From assembly GCA_013373085.1 (NCBI GenBank), contig JABXIM010000110.1, forward strand, positions 1 to 60,972: a stretch of DNA of 60,972 bases, read 5' to 3'. The stretch comes from Oceanospirillaceae bacterium. GTDB lineage: Bacteria; Pseudomonadota; Gammaproteobacteria; Pseudomonadales; Balneatricaceae. The translations under genes were made by a program, and so were the position numbers. This document shows positions 1 to 10,658 of this stretch, in pieces (position 1 is the stretch's first letter; the number at the start of each line of letters is the position of its first letter). The notes below the pieces were generated by a model. That model was not told the DNA's origin. It saw only the letters and a program-made list of their open reading frames with translations, and did no database searches.

Positions 1-2573
<2,573 letters not shown>

Positions 2574-2759
2574 TCCGGCAATATTTCGGGTGGCCCGTTC
2601 GGGTCGCCCGTCACAATTTCGCTGCGTGACCCGGCCGGACCTTGGCGGGTGTAACCGGCCGGTCAGCGTCGGCGAAACTTCCCCTGCTGTCAGGGTTATG
2701 ACGGCACGTTACCTTCAACCGCTGTGACAGGCGGTTCTTGCAACATCCCGCATTTTTCA

Positions 2760-2781
2760 GGCGCCTTCGGGCGCCTTTTTT
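2760..2781 (+). terminator. Rho-independent terminator after gcvP
   Basis: A perfect stem GGCGCC (2760-2765), loop TTCG, GGCGCC (2770-2775) is followed by six T residues. It lies about 190 bp past the gcvP stop codon and before the next promoter region. The 2574-2932 gap holds nothing else that I recognise. Confidence 0.9.
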
Positions 2782-2932
2782 GTTGCCTGGGCGGACCTGA
2801 AACGGTGCGGAACCTCCTGGGCGGATTGTTGCGACCATGGCTCTCGGCTGCAATATACTGATACGAGCGTCTGAGACGCCAGACAGGCCTCGCAGGAACC
2901 GTGATTGATTGCACCCCATACAAGGAAGCGTA

Positions 2933-3799
2933 ATGAAAAAGATTTTCACCCACATTGGTTCTCTTCTACTGGCATCAGGTTTGACCACCGGCCTTTACGT
3001 CTCGCCCGCATACAGCGACGCGACGGTCCCGTCTAAAGCAACTACAGCCCCGTTGAGCGATGCCGAATGTGCGAAGCTGGCGGAGGCGGGCGTTTTCACC
3101 GCCGGGAATCCCGTCCGCTGTCAGCGCCTGAGCAGGGTCCGCTTCAGTTACCTGTCGGACGACGGCGTTATCAGGCACGATGGCCAGCTTGTTGTCCTCG
3201 ACGCCATCGCGCCCAATGTTGAGTCGCTGATGGACGAGTTGCTCGAGAGGCGGTTCTATATCGCCAAGGCGCAGCCTGTCGAGGCGTATGCGGGGGACGA
3301 CCAGGCCTCGATGGCGGACAACAATACGTCGGCATTTAACGGGAGGGCTGTCACCGGCGGCTCGAAATGGTCGCTGCATGCCTATGGCGCGGCGATCGAC
3401 CTGAACCCGGTACAAAATCCCTTTATCGATATCGCCGAAGACGGAACGGCTCAAATCAGTCCTGCCAGGAGTGCGCGCTATTCGGTCAATCGTTCAGAGC
3501 AGCGACCGGGGAAATCGTCAAGGGGCGGGATGGCGGAAAACGTCGTGGATCTGTTCGCACGCCACGGTTTCTTCGTATGGGGCGGGGACTGGAACTATCC
3601 GATCGATTATCAGCATTTTCAGATTGGGCCCCGGTCGTTCGTTGAAGCGCTTGCGTCCAGTAACGCCGACGAGGGGCGGCGACTTATCGAGCAGTACACA
3701 TCGCTATATAGCCAGTGCCGCTCGGCCCTGACGGGCGGCGAGGCGCCGGGGGTATCGCGCAAGGTCTGTGTTGGCAAGGTGTTCGATGCCATGCCATAG
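2933..3799 (+). CDS. Secreted M15-family (VanY-like) peptidoglycan peptidase
   Basis: A 288-residue zinc peptidase predicted to trim peptidoglycan stem peptides in the periplasm. The ATG at 2933 is chosen because AAGGAAG lies 5-6 bases upstream; the TTG at 2909 has no such site. Residues 1-26 form a signal peptide (MKKIFTHIGSLLLASGLTTG...). The C-terminal half carries the M15 pattern: SLHAYGAAID with zinc ligands His149 and Asp156, and DYQHFQIG with His228. The WGGDW motif before it fits the M15_4/VanY_2 subfamily. The N-terminal 100 residues look like the extensin-like arrangement often found with this domain. It stands alone, with a terminator upstream and a hairpin downstream. Substrate is inferred from family. 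Confidence 0.85.
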   Translation: MKKIFTHIGSLLLASGLTTGLYVSPAYSDATVPSKATTAPLSDAECAKLAEAGVFTAGNPVRCQRLSRVRFSYLSDDGVIRHDGQLVVLDAIAPNVESLMDELLERRFYIAKAQPVEAYAGDDQASMADNNTSAFNGRAVTGGSKWSLHAYGAAIDLNPVQNPFIDIAEDGTAQISPARSARYSVNRSEQRPGKSSRGGMAENVVDLFARHGFFVWGGDWNYPIDYQHFQIGPRSFVEALASSNADEGRRLIEQYTSLYSQCRSALTGGEAPGVSRKVCVGKVFDAMP

Positions 3800-3810
3800 G
3801 CAACAAATCA

Positions 3811-3852
3811 GGGACAGAGGGCATCGCTTGCTGCGATGAACCTTTCTGTCCC
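3811..3852. repeat. Nested inverted repeat (possible terminator or REP-like element)
   Basis: Outer arms GGGACAGA (3811-3818) and TCTGTCCC (3845-3852) enclose inner arms CATCGC (3822-3827) and GCGATG (3833-3838). It lies between two convergent genes. There is no T-run, so it may be a bidirectional Rho-type barrier or a dispersed palindrome. Confidence 0.6.
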
Positions 3853-3894
3853 CTAACCCCGGCTTGGGCCACCGTTTGACTCGCTCATAATCGT

Positions 3895-5136
3895 TCAGGC
3901 ATCGAAATCGAGGCGATAATTCAGCTTGATCCTGCCGTCCGTGTCGTCAATGGTGCCCGAGGAGCCGGTGAGGGATTCATAACCCATGTGCAGAGTGATC
4001 GCCTGGGCGCGGGTTTCGATACCCATTACGACTCCTGTCTGAAGCCGGCGCTGTACAGTGCCATTGGTAACGGTCTGCAGCGACACTTCGGGTCCGAAAG
4101 ACGCCAACAGGGGGCCCAGCCGCAGGTCGTGGTCGCCCGATACGTGATAGTGGCGCCTGGTCCTTTGCTCATCCATGAAGGGCGGACTCTCTTCGGAAAC
4201 CTTGGCCACCAGGCTGATGTCCCAGCCCGTCCAGGCATGTTCCGAGAGGGTCAGCGCCCAGCTGTCGATGTCGCTGGTATCGCCGCAATCGAGCGTACGC
4301 TGTGTGGACGTCTCGAGCTTGGCGCGCAAGTCGTTAAAAACGGTACTGAGCAGCGACAGGTCGGTACGGTATTCATCGCAGGGCAGGTCGCCATTCCAGT
4401 TGCGGAGAATATAATCTGCGTCAGCGGTCATCTGCGTTCCGGGCCAAAACCTGTAACTCAAATCGACTGCGGCACGGCGCTCGCCGGCATCCACGATACT
4501 GCCGTAGGGATGAAAACCATCGCTGAACTGGCTCAGGCTCAGCCCGTAACCGAAGCCATTTTTGGGCTTCCTCGCCAGATGAAGACGGATACCGGAGCCT
4601 CCGGCGTTACCATGCGAGGAGCTGTCGTTTGTCGCAACAGCCAGCTCCCCGGTCAGGTCGAAATCGTCTCTGAGCAGGCGCGGGGTCAATTCGCCCTGCA
4701 GACTGGCAAGCCACAGGCCGTCGAATTCGTCGCCAACGGTCTGCTGCCGGAACAGGCTCAGTTTCAAATCGTTGCCATCGTTGTCGTCCACCCAGCCGAT
4801 GCCGGCTCTGTAGCGGTCGTCGCTGGCCCGGCCGATCACGATATCGGTGCCTGTTGTGCGACCAAGCGGTTGGAACGGAAGCGTCTGGACATCGTCCAGC
4901 TTTTTGTCGATAAAGCCGCTATCCGGAATGACCACTGTTGGCGCCGGTCCGGCGTCCAGCGTCGGAAGGTTGGTACTGGCGTCGGGCAAGCTCGAGCCGT
5001 CGAATGGCAGGGCCATGGCGTTGGCTGTAACGAGCCGGTTGTCATCTCGCAGCGGCGCCGATGAGCAACCGCACACCAGGGCTGCAACCACCGCGAGGGC
5101 GGCTGCACCGGGGAATTGACAGGATAAGGCGTTCAA
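3895..5136 (-). CDS. Putative outer-membrane (beta-barrel-like) lipoprotein, unknown function
   Basis: I place the start at the TTG at 5136 because AGGAG lies about 8 bases upstream and the product then begins with a signal sequence ending in a lipobox-like LVCGC (413 residues). The open frame runs further upstream to 5412 only because it crosses a repeat element, and that extension is cysteine-rich and not protein-like. The body has alternating polar and hydrophobic strands with many Asp/Gly turns, and ends in LNYRLDFDA, which suggests a beta-barrel or beta-rich surface protein. No family was recognised. The gene is convergent with the M15 peptidase, and the MITE at 5153-5420 sits directly upstream, where its promoter should be. 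Confidence 0.6.
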   Translation of the reverse strand: MNALSCQFPGAAALAVVAALVCGCSSAPLRDDNRLVTANAMALPFDGSSLPDASTNLPTLDAGPAPTVVIPDSGFIDKKLDDVQTLPFQPLGRTTGTDIVIGRASDDRYRAGIGWVDDNDGNDLKLSLFRQQTVGDEFDGLWLASLQGELTPRLLRDDFDLTGELAVATNDSSSHGNAGGSGIRLHLARKPKNGFGYGLSLSQFSDGFHPYGSIVDAGERRAAVDLSYRFWPGTQMTADADYILRNWNGDLPCDEYRTDLSLLSTVFNDLRAKLETSTQRTLDCGDTSDIDSWALTLSEHAWTGWDISLVAKVSEESPPFMDEQRTRRHYHVSGDHDLRLGPLLASFGPEVSLQTVTNGTVQRRLQTGVVMGIETRAQAITLHMGYESLTGSSGTIDDTDGRIKLNYRLDFDA

Positions 5137-5152
5137 CTTCGACTCCTGGTTA

Positions 5153-5420
5153 GGGAACCTATGAACAAGTCCTAGTGTGTCTCTGGCTTTCAGCGCGAGC
5201 CGGAATCGAGGCGCAGCTTTGAAGGCATGCTGGTGGCTTGTCGAGAAGCTGCAACAATGAGTCCGGTTCGCGCTGAAAGCCCCGCAGGGCGGGCCCTGAA
5301 GCATGCATCTGCTGCGTTGTGGCGCTTGGAAAGGACTAGGGCCATTCCCTTCGCACCACGCCTTGCATCTGCACGCTTCAGGACCCGCAGAGGACAACTG
5401 GGACTTGTTCATAGGTTCCT
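5153..5420. mobile_element. MITE-like element, 268 bp, TA-flanked
   Basis: Left end GGGAACCTATGAACAAGTCC (5153-5172) is the near-perfect reverse complement of the right end GGGACTTGTTCATAGGTTCC (5400-5419). Each end abuts a TA dinucleotide (5151-5152 and 5421-5422), as expected for IS630/Tc1-mariner-type insertion. No transposase frame is convincing in 268 bp. It shares ends and the internal GGGCCCTGAAGC block with the element at 53491-53583. It lies immediately upstream of the lipoprotein gene on the minus strand. Confidence 0.8.
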
Positions 5421-5422
5421 TA

Positions 5423-5709
5423 GGCTTTCCACTGCTACAGGAGACCTGACCCTAATCGGGTGGGGGTCGCAGGAATAACGGTTTCACGATCATCCAGGCC
5501 GCGACATTAACCCGCATATTCCGTAAAGGCGGACGGAAACCGTCACGAAATATCGTCGTTAAGGTACCGGCGTTCTCAGTCAACCGGTTATTCTGATCAC
5601 TGAAATCTACAGAAAACCGCAGGTGCCTTCAAGATATTATTAACGAATCCTGAATCTGTTTCGGTTGCCGGCTTTTGATTTTTAACTATATGATTTATAA
5701 AGGTTTTTT
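5423..5709. other. Intergenic region, AT-rich toward its 3' end
   Basis: This spacer precedes the acetyltransferase gene. The last 80 bases are AT-rich and probably contain its promoter, but I cannot place -35 and -10 boxes with confidence. Confidence 0.4.
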
Positions 5710-6399
5710 GTGAAGCGGCGCAGGGGTGAAGACTTAAGATTTTTTCAGCATCGGGTTAGGCCGTTTGGTTCAGGGGAGGGCGCTCATCTGCTCTGGGATT
5801 CAGCTATTATAGGTTTTTGCCGGATGCTGTCGGCAATAGGAGACGCGCGGATTTGGGTGAATTTTTATACCTTGAGAGGTTCCGCTTCATACTGCTCCGC
5901 ACGTCGCAAGGCCGATATCAGGCACATCAATAAATCGGACTTTGAAACATTTTGGCCCTGTTTCAAGGCAATAATAGAGGCAAAAGAAACCTACGCGCTT
6001 GATCCGGACATGAGTCTGGAGGAGGCTTATCGGCTATGGTGCGAGGTGCCCCTGGAAACCTTCGTACTCGAGGAAAATGGGCAAATAATCGGTACTTACT
6101 ACATCAAGCCGAACGCCATGGGGCCGGGTAATCATATCTGCAATTGCGGTTACATGGTTGCCGATTGGGCACGGGGCAAGGGCATAGCCAAACGCCTGGG
6201 TGAGCATTCGCAACGTATTGCTCTTGAACTGGGTTTCGAGGCCATGCAATTCAACTCGGTGGTTTCGAGCAATCAGGTGGCGGTAACGCTTTGGCAAAAG
6301 CTGGGTTTCAACATTATTGGAACGATCCCCCGAGGATATCGCCATGGTCGTTTGGGATATGTTGACTGCTATATCATGTACAAGCACCTGGCAGAGTAA
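5710..6399 (+). CDS. GNAT-family N-acetyltransferase
   Basis: Predicted acetyl-CoA-dependent N-acyltransferase of unknown substrate. The GNAT fold spans roughly residues 68-229: a beta-strand ADIRHINKSDFETFWP, the acetyl-CoA loop GYMVADWARGKGIAKRLGEH (Q/RxxGxG/A type), and the C-terminal NQVAVTLWQKLGFNIIGTIP motif. The first 65 residues have no family match and unusual composition, so translation may begin later, for example at the ATG at 5824 or nearer the ADIRH strand. The 229-residue length from 5710 is therefore an upper limit. The gene is flanked by two repeat elements. Confidence 0.8.
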   Translation: MKRRRGEDLRFFQHRVRPFGSGEGAHLLWDSAIIGFCRMLSAIGDARIWVNFYTLRGSASYCSARRKADIRHINKSDFETFWPCFKAIIEAKETYALDPDMSLEEAYRLWCEVPLETFVLEENGQIIGTYYIKPNAMGPGNHICNCGYMVADWARGKGIAKRLGEHSQRIALELGFEAMQFNSVVSSNQVAVTLWQKLGFNIIGTIPRGYRHGRLGYVDCYIMYKHLAE

Positions 6400-6433
6400 T
6401 ACTCGGACAGGTCGTTGACAGGGTCTTATTCGG

Positions 6434-6590
6434 TTATTAACCCGGCGGGTTAATACCTGAAGCAGGGATGCTTCATCATTGGCCGCAGGCCAATGCGAGC
6501 GCCACGGAAACCAGCATGTCGCCGCACCTGCGCCCGTTTCCGTGGCGTGATGTGCAAATAGGTAGGGAATCTATTTGCACGCCAGGTTAA
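6434..6590. repeat. Structured multi-hairpin repeat, copy 1
   Basis: Five successive hairpins can be read: ATTAACCCG/CGGGTTAAT (6436-6454), TGAAGCA/TGCTTCA (6458-6475), CATTGGCC/GGCCAATG (6477-6495), CGCCACGGAAAC pairing with GTTTCCGTGGCG (6500-6511 with 6536-6547), and GTGCAAATAG/CTATTTGCAC (6552-6561 with 6571-6580). An inverted, diverged copy lies at 45243-45434. The left terminal repeat of this copy appears lost or altered. Confidence 0.8.
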
Positions 6591-6667
6591 TAGCGTGCCG
6601 TCTCGCCAATCGGAGAGTCTGAGACTAAACTTTTCGGGGCATGCACTGGCATTCAGGGATAGGTCCC

Positions 6668-7324
6668 ATGACAGCGGAAGCCGCAGGCCCAGCTCCAAAC
6701 CAAGCGCCAAGCCGCGCAGCCTGGCAGCGCCTGCTGCTGCCACTGATGAGCCTGATGCTGGTCGTCGCCGCGCTGTTTTTTGCCGCCATGAGCGTATTCG
6801 AACTGCGCGATTTCTACCGTCGGGTCGAGCTTAAACCGCTCGATCTCGCCAGCACTTTCTCGACCTATGAAGCCGCTCATCCGCAAGAGGCTCAGCGCTC
6901 GCTGGATTACCTCGAATTCAAGGTCAAGGCGACGCTGGAGGCGGATGCGCTCTTTCGGCGCTACCATCAGGCTAATGCCACCATGCTGGCGCGGGTCTGG
7001 ACGCGCCAACTGGGCTTTCTCACCGGCATGATCCTGGCGGTGGTCGGGGCGGCCTTCATTCTCGGTCGGCTCAAGGGAGACGCCACCCGCATCGAGGCAG
7101 AAGGCAAGGGGATAAAAGGGGCGTTGGCGACATCGTCGCCGGGCATCGTGCTGTGCAGTCTTGGCACGCTGCTGATGGCCATCACCCTGGTGATTCCGTT
7201 CGGTGTCGAAACCAATGACGCCGCGGTCTATCTCGGACCGGACATCACCATTGCCGCGCCTGCCAGCCCTGGCGGCACTCTGACGAGGGAGCCGCCACCG
7301 GATCCCGGGCCGCCACCACCCTAG
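6668..7324 (+). CDS. Membrane protein with three predicted TM helices, unknown function
   Basis: Three hydrophobic segments are visible: about residues 21-43 (LLLPLMSLMLVVAALFFAAM), 115-135 (LGFLTGMILAVVGAAFILG) and 160-178 (IVLCSLGTLLMAITLVIP). The 60-residue loop between the first two is charged and helical. The C-terminus is proline-rich (PPPDPGPPPP). The ATG at 6668 (218 residues) is preferred over 6641 because AGGGA and AGG lie just upstream. The gene ends 12 bp before the metallopeptidase gene on the same strand, so the two are probably co-transcribed and may act together. No family was recognised. Confidence 0.65.
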   Translation: MTAEAAGPAPNQAPSRAAWQRLLLPLMSLMLVVAALFFAAMSVFELRDFYRRVELKPLDLASTFSTYEAAHPQEAQRSLDYLEFKVKATLEADALFRRYHQANATMLARVWTRQLGFLTGMILAVVGAAFILGRLKGDATRIEAEGKGIKGALATSSPGIVLCSLGTLLMAITLVIPFGVETNDAAVYLGPDITIAAPASPGGTLTREPPPDPGPPPP

Positions 7325-7336
7325 GAAGAAAATGCC

Positions 7337-8953
7337 ATGGGAATCCGTCCGCTGAGTTCGCACCCGTCACGTTGTTTTTATGCATTGCTCATCGCCGCTG
7401 GTCTCTGTTGCCAGCCAGCCGCGGCTGTCTCGCTGCAGGAGGCCACGCTGGCCTGGCAGGCGCACCGCTATCAGGATGCCTATGGTTTGCTGTCGCAACT
7501 GCGGGAACGGCCCTATGGGCGCCAGCCGGTCAGCGATTTCATGCTCGCGACCAGCGGCTGCCGGCTGGATTCTGTCAAAAGGGACTACGGCCACCGTCTG
7601 CTCGACTGGATGCTGTACGCCTACGCCCTGAGCCAGCCGAGCCGTGAGCTGGTGGCGGCGGAGCGCGACCTGTGCCGCAAGCTGGACCTGGCACTCGGTG
7701 GAATCACACCGGGCAACATCGAAGAGCGCCGCTCCGCCGGAATGCGTGGCTATGGCAAGAGCTTCTACTGGGCCGGCCAGGATCAGCCGGTCAGCTCCTA
7801 CCCGATGCGTCGGTTGCGTCCGATCTCGCGCGAGGAATTGCAGCGGCGCCAGGTACCGGTCGGTGATGCGAAACAGGCGCTGGCGCTGGCCGAGTCGCTG
7901 GCGCCGGGCCAGCGCTACCTGGTGGAAGAGCGGTTGCTGATCATCGGTACGCGTGATCACAGCGATGACGATCTGAAGCGGGTCGGGCAGACGCTCAGCC
8001 GCTACCTGCGGTTTCTCGAGCGGCAATACGGCGTGGCGTTGCCCGACTACTATCTGCGCATCCATCTCGCCGGTGCCCCCGGCGAGGTGCGCGAACTCGC
8101 CGAGCGCCTGCATGGGCTGGATGTCAGTCGCGCCACCATCGGTTACGCCTTCGTCGAGGACGGCGCGGTGGTGGGCTTTGTCCCGCAAAGCGCCGCCGGC
8201 ACGCTGCTGCATGAGCTGTTTCACCTGCTGGTACGAAGCAATTTCGGCGACATTCCGCAGTGGCTGGACGAGGGGGTCGCGTCGCTCTACGAAGTCTCCG
8301 GCCGTCGCGGCGATGAGTACTTCGGCCTCGAAAACTGGCGCAGGAAAGTGCTCGACAGCCAGTGGCACCTGCGCCCGACGGTGGCTGAGCTGATCGGCTC
8401 CGAGTGGTTTCTGTTCGACGATCCGAACCAGGTACGGGCGTTTCGCGAGGAAGCCGATTACGAGGGGTACCATGACCACCGGGAGGGCGCCAAGCAAGCC
8501 GCGATGATGGCAACGGCGCGCTATTTCGCACTTTATCTGGAGCAGCAAAACAGACTGGCGCCGGTGTATCGGGCGGTACGCGACGGCGGTCTGCCCAGCG
8601 CCGGGCAATCCCCCCGGGAACATACGATAACGCTGGTGGAGAGCGTTCTACAGCAACCGATCGAGGTCATCGACCAAAACTTTGTCGCCTGGTACCGGCA
8701 GGACGGCCGCCAAAGCTTGCGGGTAAGCCGGGAAGGCGGCGAGCTGTTCAGTGCCACGACCGGTGTCTCGGTACGCAACGGACCTGGCACCGCTTTCGAT
8801 CGTCTGATGATTATCCCCAAAGATACCATTGTGGCGGTGCATGGGCGCGACGGTGTCTGGCGCGAAGTGAGGCTAAGCGATGGCAACCGCGCCTATATTC
8901 ACAGCGATTATCTGGTGCCGACCACAGTCAATGACAAAACTTTGCCCGAGTGA
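7337..8953 (+). CDS. Secreted HExxH metallopeptidase-like protein with C-terminal SH3 domain
   Basis: 538 residues. A signal peptide (residues 1-30, ending CCQPAAA) precedes a helical, repeat-like N-terminal region. A gluzincin-type site follows: His292-Glu293-x-x-His296 (LLHELFHLL), and QWLDEGVASLYE supplies the probable third ligand Glu, as in peptidase MA-like/DUF1570-type proteins. The last 60 residues form a bacterial SH3 domain (TGVSVRNGPGTAFDRL ... WREVRLSDGNRAYIHSDYL), which usually binds cell-wall peptides. A periplasmic cell-wall-associated protease is the best inference. It is 12 bp downstream of the membrane protein gene. The substrate is unknown. Confidence 0.75.
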   Translation: MGIRPLSSHPSRCFYALLIAAGLCCQPAAAVSLQEATLAWQAHRYQDAYGLLSQLRERPYGRQPVSDFMLATSGCRLDSVKRDYGHRLLDWMLYAYALSQPSRELVAAERDLCRKLDLALGGITPGNIEERRSAGMRGYGKSFYWAGQDQPVSSYPMRRLRPISREELQRRQVPVGDAKQALALAESLAPGQRYLVEERLLIIGTRDHSDDDLKRVGQTLSRYLRFLERQYGVALPDYYLRIHLAGAPGEVRELAERLHGLDVSRATIGYAFVEDGAVVGFVPQSAAGTLLHELFHLLVRSNFGDIPQWLDEGVASLYEVSGRRGDEYFGLENWRRKVLDSQWHLRPTVAELIGSEWFLFDDPNQVRAFREEADYEGYHDHREGAKQAAMMATARYFALYLEQQNRLAPVYRAVRDGGLPSAGQSPREHTITLVESVLQQPIEVIDQNFVAWYRQDGRQSLRVSREGGELFSATTGVSVRNGPGTAFDRLMIIPKDTIVAVHGRDGVWREVRLSDGNRAYIHSDYLVPTTVNDKTLPE

Positions 8954-9200
8954 CTCCCCATCTTCTTGAATAGATAATTGCAGGTCTGCAATAGCCGGCT
9001 GAATTGAAAATTCCGGTTTATATTGCTCATCATATTGTACTCAACTAAGTGTCGCGCTTAATAGACTATAGCCGATGCTAACGCGTTTATAATTCATGCT
9101 TCTAAACATATGTTTGAAAATACATACTTCAAGGCCTATACGCATCTAAGAGGAAGTTATCCTGTCGATTTAAAACATCGCTGAGTTACCTCGAAGATAA
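8954..9200. other. AT-rich intergenic region
   Basis: The sequence is much more AT-rich than its neighbours and has no supported gene. It separates the metallopeptidase gene from the broken gene that follows. Confidence 0.4.
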
Positions 9201-9943
9201 ATTCCCCCGCTGCAGTACAAACGTGACGGTATGTACTACCCGGGACATCCGATGGGTGTCATCACGTTCACAACGCCGACAACCGGCCGCATTCCCTTCA
9301 TGTCCACGGGCTCGAATACGGGATCGGTTTGTACAATCGCCTGGGCGGTTATACCGTTGGGCAGGTGTTTAATGATCCCGAGCCCAGCAACGCCAACCCG
9401 GCCAATTCGCAGTTCATCGACGGCGCGCTGGTGATGAAGATACTCTTCGCCGAATACGATCCGGCGGCGGTCATCGGGCCCGAGCCACTGGCTAACGCAC
9501 CGGCCTGGCAGATCCAGGATCCTTTATCGGCGTCGAACGCCACCTTCGAGGTGAGGTTGATTCAACTGGATATCGCGGTAAAGGATCCGCGCTCCATGGA
9601 CACCGGGTGGGTGTTCGTACGACGAATCATTGCCGGCGGTGTCGCCGCCGATGCGGCCGCTCGATTATTCGCTGCAGGTCCAGCGCGGGCTGGTAAACGG
9701 CGTGGCGCTCGATCAGGAGAATCCTTGCCTTGCCCATATCCCCCCGAGCACCTGCCCGACGCGGCGGAGCGACGTCTGATGGCGGCTGTCAGACGTGGTG
9801 AGATAGCGCGTGACGAAATCGAGGACAAGAGTGTGCGTGCGCCGCTGGCGCAACCGATACGTCTGGAGCAGGGGCTGCCAGTCTGGTCCAGGGCCGGTAT
9901 GCAGCCCGATAACGAAGCGCTCGAATATTATCCCGGTCGCTGA
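9201..9943 (+). pseudogene. Frameshifted remnant, possibly of a cupredoxin-type secreted protein
   Basis: Protein-like sequence jumps between frames. The third frame reads LQYKRDGMYYPGHPMGV from 9210; the second frame takes over with NADNRPHSLHVHGLEYG and continues through VKDPRSMDTGWVFV at about 9617; the third frame then resumes as YDESLPAVSPPMRPLDYSLQ and stops at 9777-9779 (TGA). At least two frameshifts are therefore needed. RPHSLHVHGLEYG resembles the copper-binding HxHG motif of multicopper oxidases, but the rest matches no family that I recognise. The flanks are AT-rich. I treat the 204-residue ORF 9329-9943 as part of this remnant, not as a real gene. Confidence 0.55.
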
Positions 9944-10658
9944 TAATCCCAGGAGCGTATGCCCGCAGCCCCGGCTTGAACGCTGTCACTCAAGATGCTC
10001 ACAAGTGTTTCCGGGGCGGCGGTTCCGTTGCGGGTGCCGTGCCTGCTGCTGCTGATCCAATGTCGATGTATCGTATTCATGTTCCGGTGCGTAAATAAGG
10101 CGTCGCCAAAACAAAACATTTTTAAGTTAATTCATTCGCCGCATTGCGACACTTTTTTGTCACTTATCTAAAACTTTATGTCGCGAAAATAAGTCAAAAA
10201 TTCTATTTTTATTTCCATCGATCGAATCACTATAAGAACAATATCTAACCGTTCAAAAATAAAACCGCCGCTTGTTGCCTAGGGTTTATAAGGGTTCATC
10301 GCAGATTAAAGGGAAGTGGCTAAACCGTAGGATGGGTGGAACGACGCTAGGTACGAGGCTTAGGTTACTGAAATGGCCGGAGCGTCGTGTAACCCATCTT
10401 GAGATATCCGATCAATCCCCGGATGGCCGGACCTACGAATGATGCCAATTCCTTTTAAAGCGCGAAGTTCCTTTTAAAGGGCAGGGAGAGCCTGTTGTAC
10501 CGCTCCGTGGTGTGCTGAATTCCCCCGCCTGAACACGCGGCGATACCGCGCCGGATTTGGCACGATCGCCTCAACAGTCGTTCGGCGGTGGCGCGATTTC
10601 CGAGACCGTTCAGACACAGCTACCGTCTGCGAACGACATTGGCCAGGAGGCAAAGGTC
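9944..10658. other. Long AT-rich intergenic region with repeats
   Basis: No gene is supported here. It contains a REP-like element (10324-10405), a direct repeat TTCCTTTTAAAG (10449-10460 and 10468-10479, period 19), and a strongly AT-rich tract at about 10110-10265. The promoter of the astacin-like gene should lie in its 3' part. Confidence 0.5.
10324..10405. repeat. REP-like dispersed repeat (GTAGGATGGGTGGA ... TAACCCATC)
   Basis: AACCGTAGGATGGGTGGAAC starts the unit and GCGTCGTGTAACCCATC ends it, giving complementary GATGGGT and ACCCATC arms. A related unit begins at 60758. Such GTAGGATGGGT repeats are widespread in proteobacteria, often near other short repeats. Confidence 0.6.

Noticed and set aside
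5137-5412. N-terminal extension of the lipoprotein frame
   Set aside because: It runs through a repeat element, and a TTG with AGGAG and a signal sequence begins at 5136.
6434-6590. Hairpin array as integron attC site or riboswitch
   Set aside because: There is no integrase or cassette boundary motif, no downstream expression platform, and a second inverted copy with TA flanks favours a mobile repeat.
9329-9943. 204-residue ORF as an intact gene
   Set aside because: Family-like sequence continues in another frame on both sides, so it is part of a pseudogene.
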